From: Gordonia lacunae
Lineage (GTDB): Bacteria > Actinomycetota > Actinomycetes > Mycobacteriales > Mycobacteriaceae
Length of the DNA: 64,000 bases
Reading direction: 5' to 3'
NCBI RefSeq assembly: GCF_002149015.1
Contig: NZ_NGFO01000029.1
Coordinates: forward strand, 8,275-72,274
In this document: in pieces, positions 17,871 through 26,809 of the stretch
How the letters are laid out: every line of letters begins with the position of its first letter
How positions within the stretch are numbered: the stretch's first letter is position 1
Made by a program: the position numbers and the translations under genes
The notes under the pieces: generated by a model
Databases searched by the model: none
What the model was told of the DNA's origin: nothing
Seen by the model: the letters and a program-made list of their open reading frames with translations, nothing else

Positions 17871-18448
17871 TGGCCACCGATCGCAAGCCTGTCACCGGTC
17901 TCGCGAGGACCGGTAGCGTCCCGGGGCCGCCGCCCCGTAGACCAACCACTCCTACAGCGGCACCGGCGGCGACCCCACCAGTACCCGACGGCCCAGCGCT
18001 ACCGCACAATCGACCGCAACCGGCAGCGTCTACTCGGCCTGTCTCGCGAGGTGCCCGACGCCCGAAACGCGTCGAAACCCGCCCAGACGAGATGCTGGTG
18101 TCAGTCACCCTGTCGCTTCCCACGCCACTCTGCACAGCCACCAAGGCACACAACAAGCAGAACGAAACAACCATTGCCGGGACATTGATGGACGCGATTG
18201 TCGCCAATCACGACCGCTTGCCGGCGTTAGTAGAGAAGCTCAAACGCCAGCACCACGACGATGGGCTGTTCGTACGAATCGAAGCCAGACCAGAAGAAGA
18301 GCGATCTTCGCTGACGTTCCGGATGCTTGGTCGCAACCTGACTGTCATCGATCGCTTAGTTGTCGAAGTTGGTGCCGAGAATCGCTCGCAGCTGTGCAGG
18401 GCGGCTCTAGAAGCCCACCTCCAGTCTCAGTCGGTGGATTCGGAGTAA
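17870..18448 (+). CDS. ParB-like/centromere-binding partition partner
   Basis: This 192-residue protein has a proline-rich, basic, probably disordered first 60 residues. A region with PDEMLVSVTLSLPTPLCTA near residue 72 follows, and the end fits a helix-rich, ribbon-helix-helix-like DNA-binding domain (SQLCRAALEAHLQ). The call rests mainly on position: it starts within the parA stop codon. No ParB CTP-binding box (GERRxRA) is seen, so it is not a classical ParB; it is more like the small centromere-binding proteins of type Ib systems. A secondary role in transcriptional repression of parA is likely by analogy. Confidence 0.7.
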   Translation: MATDRKPVTGLARTGSVPGPPPRRPTTPTAAPAATPPVPDGPALPHNRPQPAASTRPVSRGARRPKRVETRPDEMLVSVTLSLPTPLCTATKAHNKQNETTIAGTLMDAIVANHDRLPALVEKLKRQHHDDGLFVRIEARPEEERSSLTFRMLGRNLTVIDRLVVEVGAENRSQLCRAALEAHLQSQSVDSE

Positions 18449-18930
18449 GCCGGTACACCCAATCCTCGGACGGTTCATCCCTGCCGGCTGGCGGTCCGCA
18501 GGCACGAGCTGCACACCCAAACCCGCGGCGTCCCTGCAGTCACGCGGGGGAGGGGTGATGGGTCCGCGCAACTAAACGCAGTTCGATAGGTGAGGGTCGC
18601 CGAAGGGCGTCTGATATCTGGGTTCGTATCAGAACGAAGCAACGGGCCCGCAGGGAATTGCCAATCCATACCGTTGCGGGCGAGCCTGGGACTCACCCGC
18701 TTCGACGGACGCGCAGAGAGCACGCCCTTTATTTTGGTCTAATATCGGTGTAACTTCGGTTTGCCACCACCAATGGCGTCTTGTGGCGCGGCGCGATGTC
18801 CAATGACTGCGCAGCCTAAAGACTGGTCTTGCCGGATCGTGCTCGCGGGTCGGGTTGGAGGTTGCAGTAGACCAACCCGGCCCGCTGGGCCACCGCACCT
18901 AGCAGCACCTGAGGAAACTCCAAGTTTGTG
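18449..18930. other. Intergenic region between convergent genes, with repeat motif
   Basis: This 482 bp has no gene. The motif TAACTTCGGTTT at 18751-18762, next to GCCACCACCAATGG, recurs at 19694-19705 near GCCACCAATG. The two copies bracket the XRE regulator gene. A TAATAT hexamer lies at 18740-18745. Confidence 0.4.
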
Positions 18931-19626
18931 TCAGTCCGCTTGCTCTGACTGACTCGCTACGAACTCAGCGAACCGCGCTTCGTATCGCCGAACCTGAGGC
19001 ATTGGCATCGGGTAGCCGGCTAGCCACCTCAAGTAGTTGAGGTCATCGCTGTCAGAGGTGGACTCGCCTTCCGGTGGTGGCATTCGTAGATGATCGTCAA
19101 GAACAAGGATTAGATCAGCGAGAGTGTCATCACGACGCGCTATTTCTGCTTGCCTGATTATCCACGCTCGGGTCAACCTGTCGGTCGCATGACGAAGATT
19201 CGCAACCACAACGCGCTGGTCCTCGTCGAGCGAAGGCGACAGGTCATCGACTGCGCGTACCTTCCGAGCGAGTTCGGCCAGCGCGTCGGTTCGAATGAAC
19301 ACGCCGTAAGCAGAGGGCGTCAGAGGACGTGTGGGGCGAGAAGAGACCGGATCATTCGTGCCCGGGGCCAGATCGGTCGTGGGTTCGTCCTGCAGAGGTA
19401 CCGGGTCACCTCCCTCGAATGCGCGCGCGGCGCTTCCGGGGGACCACCGCAGCGGAGCGTCCAGCTTGGTCAACGTGACGAACCGCGGTTTAGCCATTAA
19501 ACCTTGCTCGAGGCGTCGCATAGTCGGGTCACTCGGCCCGCCGGCGAGACTTACATCGGCTTGCGACATTCCCAGTTCCTGCCGGCGCCGTTGCACGAGG
19601 CGCCCAAAGCGCAAAGCATCGGCCAC
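18931..19626 (-). CDS. XRE-family transcriptional regulator
   Basis: This 231-residue protein has an N-terminal helix-turn-helix of Cro/C1 type in residues 5-65 (FGRLVQRRRQELGMSQADVS, then PSDPTMRRLEQG). The helical C-terminal part is of unknown function. The GTG at 19626 has no Shine-Dalgarno, but TAGAGT lies 9 bp upstream on the minus strand, which fits a leaderless transcript. It probably regulates plasmid genes, perhaps through the repeat motif on either side of it. A host-derived or phage-type repressor is an alternative. Confidence 0.75.
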   Translation of the reverse strand: MADALRFGRLVQRRRQELGMSQADVSLAGGPSDPTMRRLEQGLMAKPRFVTLTKLDAPLRWSPGSAARAFEGGDPVPLQDEPTTDLAPGTNDPVSSRPTRPLTPSAYGVFIRTDALAELARKVRAVDDLSPSLDEDQRVVVANLRHATDRLTRAWIIRQAEIARRDDTLADLILVLDDHLRMPPPEGESTSDSDDLNYLRWLAGYPMPMPQVRRYEARFAEFVASQSEQAD

Positions 19627-20043
19627 ACCCGCACTCTAGGCGCTATAGACCGGTCCGGGGCGTGCCCCCTACGGTATGCCACCAATGATTGCCTAACTTC
19701 GGTTTTCAATCGGTCTACTGTCGGGTTATAGTACGTATCGACGGTCGATATTGATCGGTTACTGCACGGGTCAAGTTGCCGATTGAGCGGCTTTTGGCAC
19801 CTGGCGAGACCCATGTACACCATGTAGGCACAGGGTCTCTGTCTCGAAGTTTGACCCCGGCCGGACGCTGCCAAGTTTGGCGACTCGAACGGCGTCCGGA
19901 CCGGGTGATTACCAGCTCGATGCGGTAAGTGCGGGCATCGAGGCGGGCGTTGCTCAGTGTACCTGCGGGTATGCGCGGGCAACGGTCGTCTGGGTGGGCT
20001 GCTCCTACAGCTTCGAGGAAACCCTTGGAGTGAAGGAACTCGC
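19627..20043. other. Intergenic region upstream of the transfer operon
   Basis: It lies between the divergent XRE gene and the start of the transfer genes. It holds the second TAACTTCGGTTT motif (19694-19705) and a perfect inverted repeat ATCGAC-G-GTCGAT (19737-19749) next to TTATAG. It probably carries promoter and operator sites for both directions; no gene is seen. Confidence 0.45.
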
Positions 20044-20289
20044 ATGACGAACCTTCTTGAGCCCGATCCTCGTGGGCCAGATTGGTCTGGGCGTGTCGCT
20101 GTCGACTTTCGATCGATGGCACAGGTCCCAGGCTCCGGAGAGGGACGGTCAGATTGCCGTCGAACAGTCCCTCTCCGGAGTGGTGGTTGGCGACTACGCG
20201 CGAGCGCGATTGATTTGCCGTCGAACGGCTCACGCGTGGTCACCCGAGGAGACAGCTCCCTGTCTGTCGATGGGGGGCTGTCCCGGTGA
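20044..20289 (+). CDS. Small hypothetical protein at the head of the transfer operon
   Basis: This 81-residue protein starts at ATG 20044 behind AAGGAACTCGC. Its TGA overlaps the GTG start of the cutinase-like gene (GTGA), the same four-base coupling used throughout this operon, which is the main reason to accept it. The sequence is rich in Gly, Arg and Ser (PDWSGRVAVDFRS, SGGWRLRASAIDLP) and contains no motif I recognise. Confidence 0.5.
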   Translation: MTNLLEPDPRGPDWSGRVAVDFRSMAQVPGSGEGRSDCRRTVPLRSGGWRLRASAIDLPSNGSRVVTRGDSSLSVDGGLSR

Positions 20290-22016
20290 CCAGTGTAGAG
20301 ATGCATCGTCCTGTCCAGAGGGGTGGACAGGAGTCGCGACATTCGAGCTGGGCGGCGACCTTGGCAGTCATGGCGACGGCCGTCATCGCCCTGGCCAATG
20401 TCGGGGTCGGGAACGTGTCTGCCGCGCCGGCGCAGCCGGGGGGCTGCCCTGGTCTGATGGTGTATGCGGTGCAGGGCACCGGCCAGTCGTCGCCAGACGC
20501 CGATCCGTCGAAGGATGCGGGCTTCCTGTCTCAGATACTGCACCCGGCGATCACGGCCGCCCGCGGTGATATGGACCGCGCGTACGTGCCCTACGACGCC
20601 GGCTTCGGTGGTGCCGTAGCGGGCGGCAAGGTCCCGTACGAGCAGTCGGTTCAGGGCGCGGTCGCCAAGACACTGTCCTGGATCAAAGAGAAGGCCGCCG
20701 CGTGCCCGGCCACGAAGTTCGGTCTGGTCGGCTACTCCCAGGGCGCTCACGTCACACGGATCGTGTTGAACGACATCGTTGGTGGCAAAGCAGCGATCGG
20801 CGCCGACAAACTGGCCCTGCTGGCCAACCTCGGCGATCCCGGCCGTCCCGAAGGGGCTTCGTTGTTTCCCGGCAAGCCGGGGCAGACCTCTCCCGACCCG
20901 GTGCCGGGAACAAGCGGCACGAACGTATCCAAGGTCGTGGCGGCGTCGACGACCAACGCCCCGGGTGGCGGCATCGCTCCGGCCGGCGATGTCGAGGACA
21001 CGTCGTACCAGGCCATCGCGGGACGCTATCTGTCCGCGTGCACGCCCGGCGACCTCGCCTGCGATGCCCCGGCGAACGCACCGCTGGCGCGGTTGGTCAC
21101 CAACATCGCGGGTCAATCGGAACTCAACCCGGACGATCCGATCGGGTCGTTGTCGACGATCGCCGAAGCGCTGGCATTGACCGCAGTGAAGACCGCGGTG
21201 CCGGTGGTCAATGAGGATGTCCAGGCGCCGGAGAACAATCTCGAATCCGTGAGTTATCAACCGCGACAGACCCTGTCCGAGCGGTTGGCCGTGGCCTCAG
21301 ACCCTCGTACGCCGTTGCCGAGTGTCCAGGACGCGTTGTCGGCGGTCATCAAGGTGGGCACGATCGGGTTCAACGCGGTGAAGACCGTTGTGCAGACAGT
21401 CGCCACCCCGAGCACCATCGCCGCGATCGCTACTGCGGGTGCTGCGAATCCACTGGCCATCGTCGGCATTCTGGGCGCAAAGCTGGGCCAGGCAGCGGTT
21501 ACGCTGGTTCCACCGGCAACGCAGAAACGCCTTGTCTCTGAGGCGTTTACCGCGTTCAAGTCCGAGTTTCAGGCGAACTCCGACCTGTTCAAGGTGTCCT
21601 CGCTGTTGAAGTACTGGGATGCCGCCAAGCAGCACACGTCGTACTCGCAGGTATCGGCCACACCGACGGGCCAGCCCCCGACGAAGCTGATCGGGGATTG
21701 GATCGTGGCGGCCGCGCGCGACATCGCCGGCAAGGACGGCGGTTCGTCGAACTCGTCCGGTAGCGGCAGCGGCAGCGATGACTTTTCGTGGCTGTTCGGC
21801 GAGGGGTCCGGTTCGTCGACTCTTCCATCGTTGACCACGACGTCGTTGCCGCCGAGCGCTGCGACGTCGGAACCGGCGTATCCGTGGGAGCTCGACACTT
21901 CGTCACCATCGGCTCCGGCCGAGACCGTTCCCTCGGAGTCCTCACCGGTCCCGCAATCCACACCTCCTGGCGGCGCGTCCGGCCTTCCGCCGTTCCTCAG
22001 CGGGGCCTCGCAATGA
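20286..22016 (+). CDS. Cutinase-like secreted protein with long C-terminal extension
   Basis: This 576-residue protein has a Sec signal ending NVSAAPA near residue 49 and an alpha/beta-hydrolase domain to about residue 270 with nucleophile motif GYSQGAH (Ser151). It has the CTPGDLAC motif that carries the cutinase aspartate. No histidine follows in the place where the catalytic His normally sits (NAPLARLV), so activity is doubtful. The last 300 residues are an extra helical region and a Ser/Gly/Pro-rich tail. Cutinase-like genes are often found beside mycobacterial and gordonial transfer genes. A role at the mycolate-containing cell surface during conjugation is inference. The GTG at 20286 has a GGGGGG run about 9 bases upstream; ATG 20301 is an alternative. 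Confidence 0.78.
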   Translation: MTSVEMHRPVQRGGQESRHSSWAATLAVMATAVIALANVGVGNVSAAPAQPGGCPGLMVYAVQGTGQSSPDADPSKDAGFLSQILHPAITAARGDMDRAYVPYDAGFGGAVAGGKVPYEQSVQGAVAKTLSWIKEKAAACPATKFGLVGYSQGAHVTRIVLNDIVGGKAAIGADKLALLANLGDPGRPEGASLFPGKPGQTSPDPVPGTSGTNVSKVVAASTTNAPGGGIAPAGDVEDTSYQAIAGRYLSACTPGDLACDAPANAPLARLVTNIAGQSELNPDDPIGSLSTIAEALALTAVKTAVPVVNEDVQAPENNLESVSYQPRQTLSERLAVASDPRTPLPSVQDALSAVIKVGTIGFNAVKTVVQTVATPSTIAAIATAGAANPLAIVGILGAKLGQAAVTLVPPATQKRLVSEAFTAFKSEFQANSDLFKVSSLLKYWDAAKQHTSYSQVSATPTGQPPTKLIGDWIVAAARDIAGKDGGSSNSSGSGSGSDDFSWLFGEGSGSSTLPSLTTTSLPPSAATSEPAYPWELDTSSPSAPAETVPSESSPVPQSTPPGGASGLPPFLSGASQ

Positions 22017-22078
22017 GTCTGACCGTCCTCTCGGCCAGCCCTTCCCGCGTGTGCGGGCGCGGGTTGTGCCGCGCTTGT

Positions 22079-22099
22079 GGTGGTGGTCGAACCACCACC
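22079..22099. terminator. Hairpin after the cutinase-like gene
   Basis: A perfect 9-bp stem (GGTGGTGGT with ACCACCACC) and a 3-nt loop lie 63 bp after the stop codon. It may reduce read-through into the next transfer genes or act as a processing site. Confidence 0.6.
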
Positions 22100-22161
22100 T
22101 CCAGCTAGACCCTTCCTCTCCACTAGCGCACTCAACGAATCACTCCGGAAGGAGCGAGTAC

Positions 22162-22686
22162 ATGTTCAGTGACAGTGCAATCCGGCCCCCGTTCGGGGGA
22201 CATGCCTCTCACAACCCCGGCCATCCGAACCGTCCCATCAACCCGCAGGGTGGTGAGCCGGCGTGGTTGAGTCCCATCGATCTGATCACCGCAGTCACCG
22301 ACCCGGCCACGTCGGTGGTCCTGACCGATGAGAACGGCTGCGCGTCGACTCGATGGGGGATGGGCAACGGCCTCAGCATCACGCGGCTCAAAGAGGCTTA
22401 CGACGAACGGGCGCGGTGCGTACTGCCCGGTGACCGCGGCTACCGCCTCGACGCGAACAGCGTTGTGCTGGTGGTCGGCTCGAACGGCTCGTTGCCGGAC
22501 GAGCTGCTGGTCGGCGCCACCTACCGCGACGTGTTCGACGACACGCTGCACACTATCGATCCGTTCTCGCTGACCGCGGTCCGGCGCGGTGTGTTCGGCG
22601 ATGAACATCCCCTGCACTGGCACCTCGCCGCGTGCGATCGCTGGACCCGCGCATACCGCCACGGGAACGAGGTGACGTTCGGATGA
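22162..22686 (+). CDS. Hypothetical protein of the transfer operon
   Basis: This 174-residue protein starts at ATG 22162, with GGAAGGAGC 8 bases upstream. It has no signal peptide or membrane segment and contains WLSPIDLITAVTDPATSVVLTDENG and a GLSITRLKEAYDERARCVLPGDRGYRL block. I do not recognise a family. Its stop overlaps the next ATG by four bases (ATGA), so it belongs to the operon; a cytoplasmic accessory role in transfer is a guess from position. Confidence 0.6.
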   Translation: MFSDSAIRPPFGGHASHNPGHPNRPINPQGGEPAWLSPIDLITAVTDPATSVVLTDENGCASTRWGMGNGLSITRLKEAYDERARCVLPGDRGYRLDANSVVLVVGSNGSLPDELLVGATYRDVFDDTLHTIDPFSLTAVRRGVFGDEHPLHWHLAACDRWTRAYRHGNEVTFG

Positions 22687-23531
22687 GCACTGATTGGCAG
22701 AACGACCCGAGCGTGCAGTCCTGGCTGCACACCAGCGAGCCTCACTCCGACCAGCTCACGGAGTGGGTTGACGACCCGACGCGCCCCAAGCAGGACATCA
22801 CAGCAGGGGGCGTTGACCAGGTCGACGACACTTACAGCTACGCCCAACTCGATGACGCTGAATCTGATGACGCCGATTTCGGGGAGGTCGCCGAGCCCGC
22901 AGTCGAGGAGCCCCCGTACACCGATAACGTCTATGCCGCAGCGCCATTCACACGAAGTGCGCCCGCTCCGACCCCGGTTCGACGTCGGGACCGCCGGTGG
23001 CTGCTGATCGTGGCGGCTGCCGTTGTGGTGGCGGTCATGGGGCTAGTGGCGATCGCAGTCATGATCCGGGGCCTGGTCAGCGGCGGCGGCGAGGACGGCA
23101 TCACCGATCCGGTTGCTGCGATGGATACCCCGGACCCGTTCTCCGATGCGGTGGAATGCCCCTCGACCAGTGATGGAGCCACCACTACCGGCCGCGACCC
23201 GGGCGACCTGACGTCGGGGCCGAACGTGATCAAAGCGTTCAACTACGCCTACTTCCACTGGCGTTCGGGACCGGCCGCGCGGGCGATGGCCTCGTCCAAT
23301 GTCGAGGGCATCGGCAGCGCGGTCGATTTGCAGTCGAGCATCGACACGCTCAATCCCCAAGCGCGGTACTGCCTGTCGATTGAGGAGACCGGTTCCAACA
23401 CCTATCGCGTGGCGGTCACGTTGATCCTGCCCGACGGGACCCGCGACCCCGACCCCGATGTCCAGAACATCACCACCACCCAGATCGGCGAACGCACCTA
23501 CATCGCGTCTGTCACACGAAACAAGAAATAG
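22683..23531 (+). CDS. Single-pass membrane protein with extracytoplasmic domain
   Basis: This 282-residue protein has an acidic cytoplasmic N-terminus of about 100 residues, then a basic patch RRRDRRW and one transmembrane helix near residues 105-130. A C-terminal domain follows (NVIKAFNYAYFHWRSG, then RYCLSIEETGSNTYRVAVTL) whose pattern suits an NTF2/VirB8-like fold. Topology and position fit a periplasm-side channel scaffold. It is translationally coupled to the previous gene by ATGA. The VirB8 comparison is inference from topology, not a motif. Confidence 0.6.
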   Translation: MSTDWQNDPSVQSWLHTSEPHSDQLTEWVDDPTRPKQDITAGGVDQVDDTYSYAQLDDAESDDADFGEVAEPAVEEPPYTDNVYAAAPFTRSAPAPTPVRRRDRRWLLIVAAAVVVAVMGLVAIAVMIRGLVSGGGEDGITDPVAAMDTPDPFSDAVECPSTSDGATTTGRDPGDLTSGPNVIKAFNYAYFHWRSGPAARAMASSNVEGIGSAVDLQSSIDTLNPQARYCLSIEETGSNTYRVAVTLILPDGTRDPDPDVQNITTTQIGERTYIASVTRNKK

Positions 23532-23548
23532 AAAGGTCACCCCCTCCC

Positions 23549-24916
23549 ATGTACATCACCTCACCAGCGGTCACGTCTCCGCGGTTCGACACCCCGCCCC
23601 GGCGGTCGCGGGCACAACGCCGGCACCGCACCGCCCCACCAGCCACCCCATTCGTCGGGACAGTGCTTGCCGCGCTGATGGTTTCCGGTTCCTTCGGCGC
23701 CACCCTCCTGGTCGACAGCCCGGCCGCAGCCTACGAACAGGGCGGTATCGACCAGGGCGAGACCGACGATGGATTCGAGCAGGGTGGGGTCGGCGGTGGC
23801 GGCGACGACGCAACCCCACCGGTCGCACCTCCGCAGCAGACTGCGCCGAGCTACAACTACAACCCCGGTCCGGGCGCTATCCCGGCACCGCCCGGGGAAG
23901 CGCCATACCGGCCCTACGCCGATCCGCAGGCGTACAACCAGCCCAACTACGACACCGTCTACAACCCGGCGCCGCCGCAGGCCTACACCCTGCCCCGCCC
24001 GGTCGCGCCGGTCCGCCCGATTGCCCCGCCCCCGAAGACGTTGCGCGTGGGCAACTTCCTCGTCGAGGAAGACCAGCTCAAACGCGATGCTCCCTGGCTG
24101 ACCGACCGTCAGCGGGTCTCGATCAACGAGTGGTCGGCCTATGGCGAAGCGAAGATCGCCCAGGGCCTCATCTCGGTCGGGGTTCCCGAGGACGAAGCGT
24201 CCCGCCAGGCTGCCGCCACCATCATCGGTGTGGCGCTCGGCGGCACCGCAGGTGCGGTCGCCCTCGGCGTGCCCGCCGCAGTGACCGGCGGTGTCGGTGG
24301 CGCGTTGATCGGTACCGGCGTGGGAGCCGTCATCGGGTCGACCATGGTGGTGCCCTTCCCCGGCGCGCACACCGGAACGGGCGCGGCGATCGGTGCGGCC
24401 GCCGGTGCGGCGATCGGTGCCGCGGCCCTGGGTATCCCCGCGGCGATCGTCGGCGGTGTAGCCGGTGGAACGGCCGGTGGACTCCTCGCGCACGCCCTGG
24501 GTGCCGGAGATCCGGGTGCGAACCCGCGTCAGCCCGGGCTGCCCGGCCAGCCCGACCCGAACCGCCGCGTCCCGCAACCGCCGCGTCCGCAATCGGCTCC
24601 GCTGCCCAATCCCGGCGCCAACCAGTTCGAGGTGCATCTGCCCGCCGGCCAAGCCGCCAAAGCTGGTCTGCCCGCAGTGCACTACCAGGTCAACGTCGGT
24701 GGCGATGTCAACGCCGAGACCACCATCGGCGACCAGACCTACACCGCCAACTGGACCGCGGAGCAGGCCGACGCCCCCTACAAGGCACTCGGTGGTGCCG
24801 CCGATCAGGTGCGCAAGACCGTCACCGACGCTGCCGTCGACCTCTCCCGACAGGCGGAGAAGGCAGTCCCGGGTCTCAAGGTCACCTTCCCGCAGCTCAC
24901 GCCGAAGGGGGCATAA
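23549..24916 (+). CDS. Secreted Pro/Gly-rich protein with glycine-zipper segments
   Basis: This 455-residue protein has an Arg-rich start, a hydrophobic export segment around residues 35-58 ending SPAAAYE and a Pro/Gln/Tyr-rich linker. A globular block (RVGNFLVEEDQLKRDAPWLTD) precedes long Ala/Gly runs at residues 225-320 typical of glycine-zipper membrane inserts. A C-terminal domain near residues 355-400 (HYQVNVGGDVNAETTIGDQT) completes it. This fits an exported component that inserts in or spans the envelope. I do not recognise a named family. Confidence 0.6.
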   Translation: MYITSPAVTSPRFDTPPRRSRAQRRHRTAPPATPFVGTVLAALMVSGSFGATLLVDSPAAAYEQGGIDQGETDDGFEQGGVGGGGDDATPPVAPPQQTAPSYNYNPGPGAIPAPPGEAPYRPYADPQAYNQPNYDTVYNPAPPQAYTLPRPVAPVRPIAPPPKTLRVGNFLVEEDQLKRDAPWLTDRQRVSINEWSAYGEAKIAQGLISVGVPEDEASRQAAATIIGVALGGTAGAVALGVPAAVTGGVGGALIGTGVGAVIGSTMVVPFPGAHTGTGAAIGAAAGAAIGAAALGIPAAIVGGVAGGTAGGLLAHALGAGDPGANPRQPGLPGQPDPNRRVPQPPRPQSAPLPNPGANQFEVHLPAGQAAKAGLPAVHYQVNVGGDVNAETTIGDQTYTANWTAEQADAPYKALGGAADQVRKTVTDAAVDLSRQAEKAVPGLKVTFPQLTPKGA

Positions 24917-24921
24917 CAACG

Positions 24922-25551
24922 ATGGCCGCGAGTGTGGAGACGGTGTCGGCGCACAACGCCGGAGCGATTCGGGGTGCGTCGATTTTGCCGCCGAGCGCGT
25001 CGGAGATGCTGGGGCGGCGCACGACACGGTTACCGGCGCATCTGGTGGCGGCCGTGGGCTGTCATGGCGGTGCCGGAGTGTCCACGCTCGCGGCCCAGCT
25101 CGAGCATGTCGGCGATTCCGGCCAGTTGTGGCCAGGGCGGGCCGATGAGCCGCCGTTTGCGGTACTCGTTGCGCGGGAATCGGCGCGCGGCCTGGCCGCG
25201 GCGTCGCTGGCCGCGCGCCAGTACGCGACGAACAATGCGCCAGCACATGTGCAGCTGCTGGGGTTGGTGCTGGTAGCCGGGCGGAAGGGAAAGCCGACCG
25301 CCCGGCTCCGCCGCGATCGGGAATTGCTTGTCGGGTCCGGGCTTTTCGCGCACGTGTGGCACGTTGCCTGGCACGACTTCCTCGTCGACACCCCGCTCAA
25401 CGAGTTGCCCTCGACCGGTCCCGACCCGGCCCCAGCGGCGCGGCGCACCGATCCGCGCACCGTCGTCGCCCCGGACATCGCCGCCGTCGGCCAGGGCCTT
25501 CGTGACGCCGCAGTCGCGGTGATGTCAGGCGACGCCGGCACAACCCCATAA
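24922..25551 (+). CDS. P-loop-like cytoplasmic protein, DUF6668-like
   Basis: This 209-residue protein starts at ATG 24922, 6 bp after the previous stop. Near residue 45 the stretch AAVGCHGGAGVSTLAAQL resembles a MinD/ParA-type Walker A (GxxGGxGxST) with Ser-Thr after a Val instead of Lys-Thr, so nucleotide binding is uncertain. Later segments LLGLVLVAGRKGKPTARLRRDREL and FAHVWHVAWHDFLVD match what I recall of DUF6668 proteins in actinobacterial conjugation loci. It may be a degenerate ATPase assisting assembly of the channel. Confidence 0.6.
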   Translation: MAASVETVSAHNAGAIRGASILPPSASEMLGRRTTRLPAHLVAAVGCHGGAGVSTLAAQLEHVGDSGQLWPGRADEPPFAVLVARESARGLAAASLAARQYATNNAPAHVQLLGLVLVAGRKGKPTARLRRDRELLVGSGLFAHVWHVAWHDFLVDTPLNELPSTGPDPAPAARRTDPRTVVAPDIAAVGQGLRDAAVAVMSGDAGTTP

Positions 25552-25595
25552 CGGCACAACTCCACAACCTCCACCCTCACGAGAAGGAAGAGATC

Positions 25596-25889
25596 ATGCT
25601 CCAGTCCACGCTGGCCTCGGCCAAAGCCACCACCACCTACGTGGCGTTCAACCCCATCCCGATTCCCGGTTTGTCGGACCGGCTCAACACATTCGGCGGG
25701 TGGGTCACCTTCCTGGCCTACTTCGCCACCGCCGTGGCGATCGTCGTCGGCGGCGGCTTCATCGCCTTCGACAAGATCACCGACCGCGGTGACAACAAGG
25801 GCGTGAAGATCGCGATCGGCGCGATCGTCGGGACGATGGTGATCGCGGCCAGCGCCACGATCATCCAGGCTGCGGGCGGGCAGGGGTGA
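25596..25889 (+). CDS. Two-helix pilin-like transfer protein (VirB2-like topology)
   Basis: This 97-residue protein has two transmembrane helices (near residues 37-58 and 70-92) joined by a short charged loop FDKITDRGDNKGVK. This is the size and topology of VirB2/TrbC-type pilins, though no signal peptide is evident. GAGAAGGAAGA precedes the ATG at 25596. It is followed by a second protein of the same plan, suggesting a pair of small channel or pilus subunits. The assignment is by topology only. Confidence 0.6.
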   Translation: MLQSTLASAKATTTYVAFNPIPIPGLSDRLNTFGGWVTFLAYFATAVAIVVGGGFIAFDKITDRGDNKGVKIAIGAIVGTMVIAASATIIQAAGGQG

Positions 25890-25914
25890 GCCGTGCGGAC
25901 CGAAAGCTACAGCG

Positions 25915-26184
25915 ATGAACACCACCATGACAGTGGCGTACGCGAAACTGCCTACCGAGGTGATGAACAACATCACCCTGATCGGCGGCTGGTTCGTGTT
26001 CGTAGCCAACATGCTCGCACTCGTGCATCTGGTCTTTCTGGGCGCCTCGATCGCGTTCGACAAGGTGCGCGAGCATCCACTCGCACAGATCACCGCGGGG
26101 GAGTGGTTCACCAAGATCATCTTCGGGGTGTGGGTGGTCGCGATCGCCGGCAACCTCGCCGCGGCGGTGCTGGTCTTCGGCTGA
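25915..26184 (+). CDS. Second two-helix membrane protein of the transfer operon
   Basis: This 89-residue protein has hydrophobic helices at about residues 23-46 and 66-88, linked by a loop DKVREHPLAQITAGEWF. The FDKI/FDKV loop start shared with the preceding protein hints at common ancestry. The next gene's start appears to lie inside its 3' end. It is a probable pore or pilus subunit; no family name can be given. Confidence 0.55.
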   Translation: MNTTMTVAYAKLPTEVMNNITLIGGWFVFVANMLALVHLVFLGASIAFDKVREHPLAQITAGEWFTKIIFGVWVVAIAGNLAAAVLVFG

Positions 26185-26804
26185 TCGCCGCTCTCGTTGC
26201 CGCCTACGCGCTGGCCGGGTTGCTGACCGGATGCGGATCAGACCCCGACACCGCCACACCGTCGACGCCGCAACAGATTCCGTTGACGACGCCACCCACC
26301 GAGCTGCGATGGGTGGAGTTCAACGGCATGCGCATTCCCCAAGCCGCCGAAGGCCCCACCGAGGTGACAGATGCCGTCGCTCCGGAAGGGTTCGACCGCA
26401 CACCGCCGGGAGCTGGGCTGGCCGCGGTCAATGCCATCGTGCGTCTCTCGGTTGCGCTCGATGACCAGTGGCCGCAGGTGGTCCGTGAACTCATCGCACC
26501 TGGACAAGCACGAGATGACTTCATCACCAACCGCATTCAGTTGTCGACCACATCGGGTGTGCCCGCTGGTCAGGCCCCGCAGGTGCAGGGCTGGAAACTG
26601 ACCGCGTTCACCCCCGACAAGGCATCGGCCGACATCTACACCCGGCTGCCGGACGGCTCGATGACGGTCAACCACACCACGGTCGTGTGGGCGCCCGCGT
26701 TCGGTGATTGGCGGCTGCTGCTGCCCGACGCCGCGGCGGGCGCCTCACCGGTGGACGCGATCACGGCCACGCCGACCGACATGGTCGCACTGACAGGAGC
26801 CTAA
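26130..26804 (+). CDS. Transfer-operon lipoprotein
   Basis: This protein of about 224 residues has a basic start (GGRDRRQPRR), a hydrophobic core and lipobox LLTGC near residue 35. GTG 26130 is chosen because it gives a normal signal peptide; it overlaps the previous gene by 55 bp, and other starts are possible. The mature domain shares a pattern with the next gene product: W, then G-x-IP, GPT, P-x-GF, TPPGA, LAA. The two are therefore diverged paralogues, one lipid-anchored and one helix-anchored, probably facing each other outside the membrane. Confidence 0.6.
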   Translation: MGGRDRRQPRRGGAGLRLIAALVAAYALAGLLTGCGSDPDTATPSTPQQIPLTTPPTELRWVEFNGMRIPQAAEGPTEVTDAVAPEGFDRTPPGAGLAAVNAIVRLSVALDDQWPQVVRELIAPGQARDDFITNRIQLSTTSGVPAGQAPQVQGWKLTAFTPDKASADIYTRLPDGSMTVNHTTVVWAPAFGDWRLLLPDAAAGASPVDAITATPTDMVALTGA

Positions 26805-26809
26805 CCATC

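Noticed and set aside
23561..25246. 561-codon minus-strand frame
   Set aside because: Shadow of two plus-strand operon genes, with no domain or ribosome-binding site.
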